Notes: generated by a model from the letters alone, not told the origin. 7,695 nt of DNA from Chloroflexota bacterium (GCA_016210125.1 JACQUS010000338.1:1-7695); one strand, 5' to 3'; shown: positions 1-5,335, counted from the stretch's first letter. Translations and numbers: made by a program.

Positions 1-498
1 GACTACTACATGCCGGGCATGGATGGCGCCGAGGCCACGCGGCGGATCAAAGAGAAGCTGCCGCACGCCAAGATCGTCATGCTGACGGGTGCGGAGGACG
101 AGGCGGCGCGCATGAGTGCCGTCGAGGCCGGGGTGAGCGGCTACCTGACGAAAGACACTGCGCTCCAGCAGATCGTCGAGGCCGTGCGGGACGTGTACGC
201 CGGGAAGGTGCTCATCCCACCGTCGGTGCTGGCCGAGCTGCTCCAGCGGCTGGTGGCCATGCGCAGGAAGACCGAGGAGGCTCGCAAGCTGGCCAGCTTG
301 CTGACGCAGCGCGAGTTGGAGGTCGTGCGGGCCATCGCCGCCGGCGAGAGCAATAAGGAGATCACCGAGCGGCTCTACATTAGCATGCACACGCTGCGCA
401 ATCACCTGCGGAACGTGATGGCCAAGCTGGATTGCCGCTCGAAGACTGAGATGCTGACCCTCGCCCTGCGCCACGGGCTCGTGGACATGCCGCAGTAG
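1..498 (+). CDS. NarL/FixJ-family response regulator, 5' end cut off by the window
   Basis: Cytoplasmic two-component response regulator that would bind DNA when phosphorylated by a sensor kinase. The visible 165 codons start with DYYMPGMDG, so the first codon of the window is the phospho-acceptor Asp. The N-terminal ~55 residues lie outside. Counting from that Asp, the conserved Thr of VMLTG is residue 29 and the conserved Lys of YLTKD is residue 51. This spacing fits the NarL receiver. After a helical linker (about 75-100), residues 101-163 are a LuxR-type helix-turn-helix: LTQRELEVVRAIAAGESNKE, then a recognition helix with HTLRNHLRNVMAKL. All key receiver and HTH positions in view are intact. 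The gene converges on the GAF protein gene with a 27-nt gap and no clear terminator. A partner kinase could lie upstream but is not visible. Targets are unknown. The Met codon at 10 is internal, not a start. Confidence 0.95.
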   Translation, partial: DYYMPGMDGAEATRRIKEKLPHAKIVMLTGAEDEAARMSAVEAGVSGYLTKDTALQQIVEAVRDVYAGKVLIPPSVLAELLQRLVAMRRKTEEARKLASLLTQRELEVVRAIAAGESNKEITERLYISMHTLRNHLRNVMAKLDCRSKTEMLTLALRHGLVDMPQ

Positions 499-525
499 CC
501 CGCTCGCCGCGTCGCGTCCTCGACC

Positions 526-2307
526 TCAGGCACGTTCGTGGCCAGCGTCGTGCAGCCGCCGCAGGGCCTCCACCGCGGCGCGCAGCCCGGCGCGCGCCTC
601 TTCGGCTATCGCGCGCTCGCGCTCGCCCAGCGTGCTCAGGCGGAGCAGCAGTTCGACGCGACCGGCGGCCGCCTCCAGCGGGCTGCCGACGCTTGCGGCC
701 ACGCCGCGCGCCGCGCGCAGCGCCGCCTCGAGGCGCGCCGTACGCCGCTCGGCGGCCAGCCGACGGGCGCTCAGGAGCGCATCGGCCGCGTGCCGCGCCA
801 GGAGTTGGAGCATCTGGCGATCGTCCGCCGTCCAGGTGCGCGGAGTGAGCGCGTTGACGATGAGCACCCCCTGCGCCTGCTTATCCGCTACGAGCGGCGC
901 GAGGATGATCGACGCAACGCCGCCGGCCAGGAGCTCCGGTATCGTCGACGGATGGCCGGGGTAATCGTCGACCGCGATCACCTCTCGGGTCCGCAGCGCC
1001 CGTTCGATGAGCGGGCGCGCCGCCCGCGGGTAGCGCGTAGCCAGTGGCAGCAGCTCGCTTCCGTAGGCCGCGCGGAGCACCAGCTCATCCGTCGTGGCCT
1101 CCAGAAGCCAGAGCCGCGCGACCTCACCGCCCAGGAGCTGGCTTGCAGCCTCGACGGTGTGGTGTAGGACTTGATGCTCGTCGGACTGTTGGACGACCTC
1201 CAGCGCCAGGGCGTGCAGGACGGCCAGGCGCTCGGCGTACTCGGCGGCCCGGCGCTGCTCGGCCAGGGCGCGGGCCTGCGCGAAGGCCGTCGCCGCCTGC
1301 TGCGCGAAGAGCGTCATAAGCTGAGCATCTTCGTCGGTGAATGCTCCGATGCGCGTGGCCGCGACCGTGAGGACCCCCAGAGGCTCGTCGCGCAGGCGAA
1401 GAGGAACCGCCAGGACCGAGCGCCGGCCGGCCCAGAGGTCCGATGACAGGGCTTGCGGCCAGGTGGGATAGTCATCGACGAGCACCGGCTTGCCCGTGGC
1501 GAACGCCTGCCCGGCCGCCCCTTCGCCCGACCGGATGCGCTCCAGCGGCGGCTCGCCCGTCTCGCCGTCGACGGCCGCGACGACGAGCCGCTGGGCGTCG
1601 CTCTGCCACAGCCGTACGACGGCGCGCTCGGCGCTCAGCAAGCAGCGCGCCCTCGCCCCGATGAGTTGGAGCGCGGCGTGCGGGTCGCTCTCCTGTGCCA
1701 ATGCCGCGGCGGTCTCGTGAAGCGTCTCCAGGCGCTCGGCACGCCGCCGGGCGGCCTCCAAGGCCTCGATGCGGCTGACGCCCGCGCTGAGGACGCGGCC
1801 TACGAGATCGAGCACCGCAACGTCGTTGTCGCTGTAGCGGGCAGAAGGCCGGCCGACGGCGGCCAGCGTGCCGATGACGCGCATGCCCACGCGCAGGGGC
1901 ACGGCCAGGCCGGGCCGCTGTGTCAGGTCGCGAAGCTCCGGCCACTCGTCGGCGAAGGCCGACAGGTGGTTCGTCAGGACGGGCTTGCCGGTAGAGAGCG
2001 TGGTGCCCGACAAGCCCTGCCCAGGCGCCAGGTCGTGCGTCGCGCGGGGCGCGCGGGGGCCGGCGCTCGAGTGGAGCACGAGCCGCTGCGTGGTGTGGTC
2101 GTAGAGGCGCACCGACACCCAGTCGGCTTCGAGGAGGGGTGCGACGCGCGTCGCGGCCTGCGCTAGGACCTCGCTGAGGGCGCCCGCGGCTCCGGCGATG
2201 GCGGCGACCTCCGCCGCGGCCTGCAGGCGCTCGGTCTGCGACGGTCTCTTCGGCCGGGGTATCTCGATCTGTCTTGGCGTCACGGCGCACCACCCAGCAG
2301 TCGCCAT
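526..2307 (-). CDS. Triple-GAF-domain sensory protein with degenerate histidine-kinase-like C-terminus
   Basis: Soluble 593-residue protein with no signal peptide or membrane helix. Three GAF repeats are visible at about residues 35-182, 195-345 and 363-515. Each has the usual pattern of a strand like VSVRLYD or AVVRLWQ, a G-x-G-x-x-G/A segment or its equivalent, a VDDYP or similar stretch before the last helix, and a closing strand such as GVLTVAA. The linkers are charged helices likely to form coiled coils. Residues 527-588 match the outline of a HisKA dimerisation helix pair (GVAASVGSPLEAAAGRVELL), but the expected His-Asp of the H-box reads Ala-Ser and no HATPase domain follows. GAF domains bind small ligands, cyclic nucleotides, haem or chromophores; the ligand here is unknown. 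I infer a sensory or scaffold protein that cannot autophosphorylate. The ATG at 2307 is preceded by a weak AGGT and lies about 28 nt downstream of a promoter. A role with the adjacent convergent response regulator is possible but unproven. Confidence 0.9.
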   Translation of the reverse strand: MATAGWCAVTPRQIEIPRPKRPSQTERLQAAAEVAAIAGAAGALSEVLAQAATRVAPLLEADWVSVRLYDHTTQRLVLHSSAGPRAPRATHDLAPGQGLSGTTLSTGKPVLTNHLSAFADEWPELRDLTQRPGLAVPLRVGMRVIGTLAAVGRPSARYSDNDVAVLDLVGRVLSAGVSRIEALEAARRRAERLETLHETAAALAQESDPHAALQLIGARARCLLSAERAVVRLWQSDAQRLVVAAVDGETGEPPLERIRSGEGAAGQAFATGKPVLVDDYPTWPQALSSDLWAGRRSVLAVPLRLRDEPLGVLTVAATRIGAFTDEDAQLMTLFAQQAATAFAQARALAEQRRAAEYAERLAVLHALALEVVQQSDEHQVLHHTVEAASQLLGGEVARLWLLEATTDELVLRAAYGSELLPLATRYPRAARPLIERALRTREVIAVDDYPGHPSTIPELLAGGVASIILAPLVADKQAQGVLIVNALTPRTWTADDRQMLQLLARHAADALLSARRLAAERRTARLEAALRAARGVAASVGSPLEAAAGRVELLLRLSTLGERERAIAEEARAGLRAAVEALRRLHDAGHERA

Positions 2308-2341
2308 GGCACGACCTGTGCGCGAGGGAGCAACTGCGATA

Positions 2342-2370
2342 AGTCTATGCGGGCGCGCCTGCTAGGTCAA
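2342..2370 (-). promoter_or_regulatory. Sigma70-type promoter for the GAF protein gene
   Basis: On the minus strand, a -35 box TTGACC (2370-2365) is followed after 17 nt by a -10 box TAGACT (2347-2342). Transcription would start near 2335 and give a 5' leader of about 28 nt before the ATG at 2307. The -10 box overlaps an in-frame upstream ATG of the MFS frame (2347), which argues against using that ATG as the transporter start. Confidence 0.6.
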
Positions 2371-2381
2371 AGTGGGTTCGC

Positions 2382-2395
2382 GCGCTGCGCAGCGC
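2382..2395. repeat. 14-bp perfect palindrome between divergent promoters, possible operator
   Basis: GCGCTGCGCAGCGC is its own reverse complement. It sits between the minus-strand promoter (2342-2370) and the plus-strand extended -10 (2428-2436), about 48-61 nt upstream of the predicted MFS transcription start. A dimeric regulator could bind here. GC-rich palindromes also arise by chance in DNA of this composition, so the call is tentative. Confidence 0.3.
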
Positions 2396-2427
2396 AGCTC
2401 TGGTCGTGCGGGGTACTGCGGTGCGCG

Positions 2428-2436
2428 TGGTATACT
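2428..2436 (+). promoter_or_regulatory. Extended -10 promoter for the MFS gene (leaderless)
   Basis: TGGTATACT is an extended -10 element (TG at 2428-2429, TATACT at 2431-2436). No -35 box is visible 16-18 nt upstream, as is tolerated when the extended TG is present. The expected transcription start, 6-8 nt downstream of the box, coincides with the GTG at 2443, so the message would have no leader and no Shine-Dalgarno site. Confidence 0.6.
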
Positions 2437-2442
2437 CCCGCG

Positions 2443-3645
2443 GTGTTCGATAAGTCCGCCGTCGTCATCGCGGCCTTCAGTAGCACGATTTTCCTCTCCG
2501 TCACCTCGTTCACCTTCGTGGCGCCGCTGCTCGTGGCGCTGGCCCAGGAGTTCGGCACGACCGTGCCGGTCGTCGGGCAGCTCACCGCGGCGACGGCCAT
2601 CCCCTGGGGGCTAGTGGCGCCGATCATCGGCCCGCTCTCCGACCGCTACGGCCGCCGGCCGCTGCTGCTGGCCGGGTCGTTCGGCATGGGGCTGACCACG
2701 GCGGCCGCGGCCTTCGCCCAGGACCTGCCGACGCTGCTCGTGCTGCGCTTCCTGACCGGCTGTGCCGGCGCGGCGACGTCACCGTCGGTGATGGCCAGCA
2801 CGGCCGATATGTTCCAAGGGCCGGCGCGGGCGCGCGCCTACGGCTGGGTGCACGGCGGCTTCGCGTTCGCGGCGCTGGTCGGCGTGCCGCTCGCCGCGGT
2901 ACTCGCCGGGGCCACCCACTGGCGCGTCAGCTTCCTGGCCGTAGGCGGCGCGCTGATGGCGCTGACCCTCGTGCTCACCCGTGTGCCCATGCTCCGACCG
3001 AGCCAGCGGGCAGTGGGCTATGCGCGTGCCTATGTCGCCTTGCTGCGCCAGCGGCCCATGTGGCTCATCCTGGGTAGCAATGCGCTGGAGCGCACGGTCT
3101 ACGGCGCGGCGACGACCTACCTCCCGCCGTTCCTTATCCAACAGTATGACCTGTCGCTCGGCGCGGTGGCGCCGGTGCTGGCCATCACCGCCGTGGGCAG
3201 CCTCGTCGGCAACCTGGCCGGCGGCCGCGCCAGCGCGCGCGTGCCGCCGGCGCTGCTCTTCGCGCTCTGCCAGGGCGCCGCCGGAGCGGCGGGGCTGCTC
3301 ATCCTCGGCCTGGCGTGGCCGCTGGCCCTCGCCGGGGCACTGATCTGGCTCTTCGGGGCGTTCAACGCCTACAGCCGCCCGACGTTCCTCAGCCTCGTCA
3401 TGGACCTCGGCGCCACAGCGCGGGGGAGCATGCTCGGCATCCTCTCGACGACCAACCAGGGGGGCATTACGCTCGGCGCCGCGGCCGGGGGCCTGGCGCT
3501 CGCGGTGGGCGGCTATGCGGCGGTCGGCGTGCTTATCGCCGGGCTCGGCCTGGGTGCGGCGCTGCTGGCCCTCTGGCTCAGTCGGGCGCTGGTCGCGGCG
3601 CGGCCACGCGACGGCGAGCCGGCCGACGCCGTGTGGCGGGGCTAG
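2443..3645 (+). CDS. Major facilitator superfamily transporter
   Basis: Inner-membrane secondary transporter of 400 residues, a normal length for a 12-helix MFS protein. Hydrophobic segments run from residue 5 onward. Between helices 2 and 3 lies the MFS signature loop GPLSDRYGRRPLL (63-75), with the conserved Gly, Asp and Arg residues. A Gly/Pro-rich helix 5 (GGFAFAALVGVPLAAVLAG) follows. A basic central loop (about residues 185-205, LRPSQRAVGYARAY) separates the two six-helix halves. The overall look is of a proton-coupled exporter such as a drug or metabolite/H+ antiporter, but the substrate cannot be read from sequence. I chose GTG 2443, not the in-frame ATG at 2347. The upstream 32 codons encode a Cys/Arg/Trp-rich stretch unlike an MFS N-terminus, they overlap the opposite promoter, and a TATACT box sits just before the GTG. 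The gene ends 7 nt from the convergent zinc-ribbon gene. Confidence 0.92.
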   Translation: MFDKSAVVIAAFSSTIFLSVTSFTFVAPLLVALAQEFGTTVPVVGQLTAATAIPWGLVAPIIGPLSDRYGRRPLLLAGSFGMGLTTAAAAFAQDLPTLLVLRFLTGCAGAATSPSVMASTADMFQGPARARAYGWVHGGFAFAALVGVPLAAVLAGATHWRVSFLAVGGALMALTLVLTRVPMLRPSQRAVGYARAYVALLRQRPMWLILGSNALERTVYGAATTYLPPFLIQQYDLSLGAVAPVLAITAVGSLVGNLAGGRASARVPPALLFALCQGAAGAAGLLILGLAWPLALAGALIWLFGAFNAYSRPTFLSLVMDLGATARGSMLGILSTTNQGGITLGAAAGGLALAVGGYAAVGVLIAGLGLGAALLALWLSRALVAARPRDGEPADAVWRG

Positions 3646-3676
3646 GCCGCCGCTAGCGGTACGGCCGGCCGGCCGT
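3641..3676. terminator. Possible bidirectional hairpin region at tail-to-tail gene ends
   Basis: Two inverted repeats cluster at the convergent ends of the MFS and zinc-ribbon genes: GCTAG / CTAGC (3641-3657, 7-nt loop), and a 16-bp perfect palindrome ACGGCCGGCCGGCCGT (3661-3676) inside the last codons of the minus-strand gene. Neither has a T-tract, so they are not canonical intrinsic terminators. They could still pause or stabilise 3' ends. Confidence 0.3.
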
Positions 3677-4015
3677 GTCGACGACGAATTTGACGTCGGC
3701 GCTGTCGGTGGCCTTGCCTTTGGCGTCGAGCAGCGCCGGCCGGCCCTCGCGTAGCCGGTAGCGCCGCAGAAGCATCTCGCCGTTGCGGTTCTCGGCGGCG
3801 ACGAGGTCGCCGTCGCGCGGCGGGCGGTCACTGAGGTCGAGCAGGACGATCTCGGCGCCGCACCAGGGGCAGGAGCGCACACGCTCCGACGGCGGCCAGA
3901 GGACGAGCGCGCAGCTCGGGCATGCCGAGGCAGTGACGCGCGTCTCAGAGCGCGCCGCGGCCTGCGGCGTGGTCTCGGCGGATTGCTTGCCGAAGAGCCG
4001 GTCCAGGAAGCCCAT
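3653..4015 (-). CDS. Small zinc-ribbon protein with LexA/S24-like beta-rich C-terminus
   Basis: Hypothetical cytoplasmic protein of 120 residues. The N-terminus MGFLDRLFGK is a short amphipathic helix, followed by a polar linker. Residues 32-52 form a four-Cys zinc ribbon: CPSC (32-35), 13 residues, CPWC (49-52). Residues 66-116 (RDGDLVAAENRNGEMLLRRY onward) resemble the beta-strand stretch around the catalytic Lys in LexA/UmuD/S24 peptidases (GD-hV-A...GE-hhhKRhR...G...LL). Here the Lys position is Arg and no Ser partner is visible, so any such domain would be inactive. This resemblance is my own pattern reading and is uncertain. I chose ATG 4015 because MGFLDRLFG is a common natural N-terminus. 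ATG 4033, which adds MVGISS, is the alternative; neither has a good ribosome site. A promoter lies at 4061-4090. The gene is divergent from the Ntn-hydrolase unit, so the two could share control. Confidence 0.75.
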   Translation of the reverse strand: MGFLDRLFGKQSAETTPQAAARSETRVTASACPSCALVLWPPSERVRSCPWCGAEIVLLDLSDRPPRDGDLVAAENRNGEMLLRRYRLREGRPALLDAKGKATDSADVKFVVDTAGRPYR

Positions 4016-4060
4016 TGACGAGATGCCAACCATCCGGGGGATGTTCGCGTCGGTGCTCCA

Positions 4061-4090
4061 AGTCTACGGTGCAGCGGCGTCCTATGTCAA
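4061..4090 (-). promoter_or_regulatory. Sigma70-type promoter for the zinc-ribbon gene
   Basis: On the minus strand, a consensus -35 TTGACA (4090-4085) is followed after 18 nt by TAGACT (4066-4061). Transcription would begin near 4054, about 20 nt before ATG 4033 and about 39 nt before ATG 4015. The -10 hexamer is identical to that of the GAF gene promoter. Confidence 0.65.
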
Positions 4091-4097
4091 CGGCCAT

Positions 4098-4126
4098 GAG
4101 GGGCGGTGATACGCGAGGGGCGGCGA
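4098..4126 (+). repeat. Pair of 12-bp direct repeats between divergent promoters
   Basis: GAGGGGCGGTGA (4098-4109) and GAGGGGCGGCGA (4115-4126) differ at one base and are spaced 17 nt start to start. They lie between the minus-strand -35 box (4085-4090) and the plus-strand -35 box (4144-4149), the usual place for regulator binding sites serving both directions. No regulator gene is visible beside them, unless the zinc-ribbon protein acts as one. Confidence 0.45.
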
Positions 4127-4143
4127 CTGGGAATTCTTCATCA

Positions 4144-4172
4144 TTGACAGGGGTGGACGCGCCGCCTATCTT
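4144..4172 (+). promoter_or_regulatory. Sigma70-type promoter for the Ntn-hydrolase unit
   Basis: A consensus -35 TTGACA (4144-4149) is followed after exactly 17 nt by TATCTT (4167-4172). Transcription would start near 4179 and leave a leader of about 60 nt ending in a strong AAGGAGG ribosome site. This is one of the best promoters in the window, so the downstream pair is probably expressed by itself. Confidence 0.7.
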
Positions 4173-4221
4173 GATGCAAAGCCGCCCCACACCCGCTCAC
4201 CGATGCGCGATGAGTCCACTT

Positions 4222-4228
4222 AAGGAGG
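4222..4228 (+). promoter_or_regulatory. Shine-Dalgarno site fixing the GTG start of the Ntn-hydrolase gene
   Basis: AAGGAGG lies 10 nt before GTG 4239. It matters because it sets the start so that Thr is residue 2, which becomes the N-terminal residue once the initiator Met is removed. Confidence 0.75.
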
Positions 4229-4238
4229 ATGCTCCGCC

Positions 4239-5111
4239 GTGACCATCGCAATATCTCTGAAGGTGCACGACGGTTTAGTTCTTGCGGCGGACAGCGCAAC
4301 TACTTTGGTGGGTGCTGGGGCTAGCGGTACTCCCGCGGTAATTAATGTTTACAATAATGCCAATAAGGTGTTTAATCTATACAAGGGATTGCCTATCGGA
4401 GGGATGACCTGGGGCGCCGGCAGCATCGGCTATGCCTCGATCGCCACCCTCGCCAAGGACTTCCGAGAGCGCTTAACGTACGCGAAAGCTGGCTATGAGG
4501 GCTGGCAACTGAATAGAGACAGCTACACGATCGAGCAGGTTGCTAACCTGGCTCGTCACTACCTTTTTGAGGAGCAATATCAGTCCATCTTGGGAGCTGT
4601 GTCCACCAACCTGAAACCATCACTGGGGTTCCTAGTGACGGGATACTCAGCAGGTAGCGGCCTAGCGGAAGAGTGGCTGATCGAAATCGACTCCGGGCAA
4701 TGCCCTGCACCGAGGCTACTCCAGGCGGCTGACGCGACGGGCGTCAGTTGGTTCGGCCAGAGGGATGTGCTGCACCGACTTCTCATGGGCTATTCAGAGC
4801 GTCTCCCCGGCGTTCTCGATGGCATGGGTGTTAGCCAGCAAGACCTCGACCCAGTTATGAATACCATCCAGACGGCACTCAGGGCGGACCAGGCGGTCGT
4901 GCAACCGCCAATGCCAATCCAGGATGCCATTGACCTGGCAGCGTTCTTGGCAGAGACGACGGCCCAGTTTACCCGATTCGCCGCGGGGCCAAATACCGTC
5001 GGCGGAGAGATTGAGGTAGCGGCGATCACGAAGCACGAGGGCTTCAAGTGGGTCCGCCGTAAGCACTACTACGATGTCAGATTCAACCCCCCGGTTGCGC
5101 ACAGTTCGTAG
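4239..5111 (+). CDS. Proteasome beta/HslV-fold Ntn hydrolase (predicted threonine peptidase)
   Basis: A 290-residue protein with clear 20S-proteasome-superfamily features. After Met removal the chain starts TIAISLKVHDGLVLAADSAT. Numbered from Thr1, this aligns without gaps to proteasome beta5-type N-termini: Gly11, Ala15-Ala16, Asp17 (catalytic network), Ser18 and Thr21 all match. The Lys33 equivalent is probably Lys42 in NKVFNL, after a loop about 9 residues longer than usual. Further family marks are GFLVTGY...EEWLIEIDSG (the strand pair usually reading GxD...LYxID-G), a Gly-Val-Ser-Trp-Phe-Gly stretch where GSGS (Ser129) is expected, and a C-terminal AIDLAAFLAETT...GGEIEVAAITKHEGF. There is no propeptide, as in HslV. 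At ~290 residues it is longer than HslV (~175) or Anbu (~240). No ATPase unfoldase or Anbu-type partners are adjacent. The gene forms a two-gene unit with the next one, whose ribosome site overlaps this stop codon. The 5' part is strikingly AT-rich, hinting at transfer. The fold is fairly certain; the substrate is unknown. Confidence 0.85.
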   Translation: MTIAISLKVHDGLVLAADSATTLVGAGASGTPAVINVYNNANKVFNLYKGLPIGGMTWGAGSIGYASIATLAKDFRERLTYAKAGYEGWQLNRDSYTIEQVANLARHYLFEEQYQSILGAVSTNLKPSLGFLVTGYSAGSGLAEEWLIEIDSGQCPAPRLLQAADATGVSWFGQRDVLHRLLMGYSERLPGVLDGMGVSQQDLDPVMNTIQTALRADQAVVQPPMPIQDAIDLAAFLAETTAQFTRFAAGPNTVGGEIEVAAITKHEGFKWVRRKHYYDVRFNPPVAHSS

Positions 5112-5115
5112 GAGG
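5110..5115 (+). promoter_or_regulatory. Shine-Dalgarno site of the small downstream gene, overlapping the upstream stop
   Basis: AGGAGG overlaps the TAG stop (5109-5111) of the Ntn-hydrolase gene and lies 4 nt before ATG 5120. Such an arrangement favours translational coupling of the two genes. Confidence 0.7.
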
Positions 5116-5119
5116 CTAT

Positions 5120-5329
5120 ATGAAGCTCAAGCTCCGAGCGAAGACCACGACCGGCAAGAAGGCTGCGTCTGCGGTCCCGCAGCCTCCTCCAGCGCCGTTC
5201 AAGATCGCGCCCGACTCTGTGGCTGGCTACACACTCTCCATCAGCCGAGAGGACTATGTGAAGAGCATCTCACGGGGCGAGGTATCCACTCCGCAGCGAA
5301 AGCGTGAGGAGGGCGCAAAGTCTCGGTAG
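5120..5329 (+). CDS. Small lysine-rich protein of unknown function, co-transcribed with the Ntn hydrolase
   Basis: I do not recognise this 69-residue protein. It has a strongly basic N-terminus (MKLKLRAKTTTGKK), a proline-rich stretch PQPPPAPF (about 21-28), a central segment with possible strand/helix structure (GYTLSISREDYVKSISRGE, about 36-54), and a basic tail ending in AKSR. There is no Cys, no membrane segment and no signal peptide. The C-terminus carries neither a Gly-Gly nor a Gly-Gly-Gln/Glu ending, so it does not look like ubiquitin, SAMP or Pup. Its start 8 nt after the upstream stop with an overlapping AGGAGG supports a real gene in one operon. Plausible but unproven roles are an adaptor, inhibitor or substrate of the hydrolase. 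The IS remnant starts directly downstream. Confidence 0.65.
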   Translation: MKLKLRAKTTTGKKAASAVPQPPPAPFKIAPDSVAGYTLSISREDYVKSISRGEVSTPQRKREEGAKSR

Positions 5330-5335
5330 TCGGGC

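Larger units (their letters stand above)
4034..4238. other. Divergent control region between zinc-ribbon and Ntn-hydrolase genes
   Basis: These 205 nt hold the two opposed promoters (4061-4090 minus, 4144-4172 plus), the 17-nt-spaced direct repeats (4098-4126), and the ribosome site at 4222-4228. No small reading frame with a ribosome site and no convincing riboswitch-like fold was seen in the leader 4179-4238. Confidence 0.6.

Noticed and set aside
538..1167. Long open frame on the + strand inside the GAF gene
   Set aside because: It is antisense to a well-supported GAF gene. Its product is Arg/Ala/Gln-rich low-complexity sequence without motifs, as expected of a GC-rich shadow frame.
1472..2293. 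273-codon open frame on the minus strand, overlapping the GAF gene in another frame
   Set aside because: The product is dominated by Arg, Ala, Gly and Pro with no domain, while the overlapping frame shows clear GAF repeats.
2347..2442. Upstream ATG as start of the MFS transporter
   Set aside because: The 32 extra residues are Cys/Arg/Trp-rich and not MFS-like, there is no ribosome site, and the region holds the opposite promoter and the TATACT box.
2779..4029. 416-codon minus-strand open frame across the MFS and zinc-ribbon genes
   Set aside because: It runs antisense to MFS transmembrane helices and out of frame with the Cys-ribbon gene. Composition is Arg/His/Gln-rich and no motif is present.
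4016..4033. ATG 4033 as start of the zinc-ribbon protein
   Set aside because: Possible, but MGFLDRLFGK from ATG 4015 is the more typical natural N-terminus. Neither start has a good ribosome site, so this remains a preference only.
4239..5111. Naming the Ntn hydrolase hslV, prcB or Anbu
   Set aside because: The fold matches, but length, loop insertion, the missing GSGS and the neighbours fit none of these families well, so no gene symbol is given.
5120..5329. Small protein as a Pup- or ubiquitin-like tag for the proteasome-like enzyme
   Set aside because: The C-terminus ends in AKSR, with no Gly-Gly or Gly-Gly-Gln/Glu ending, and no ligase (PafA-like or E1-like) gene is in the window.
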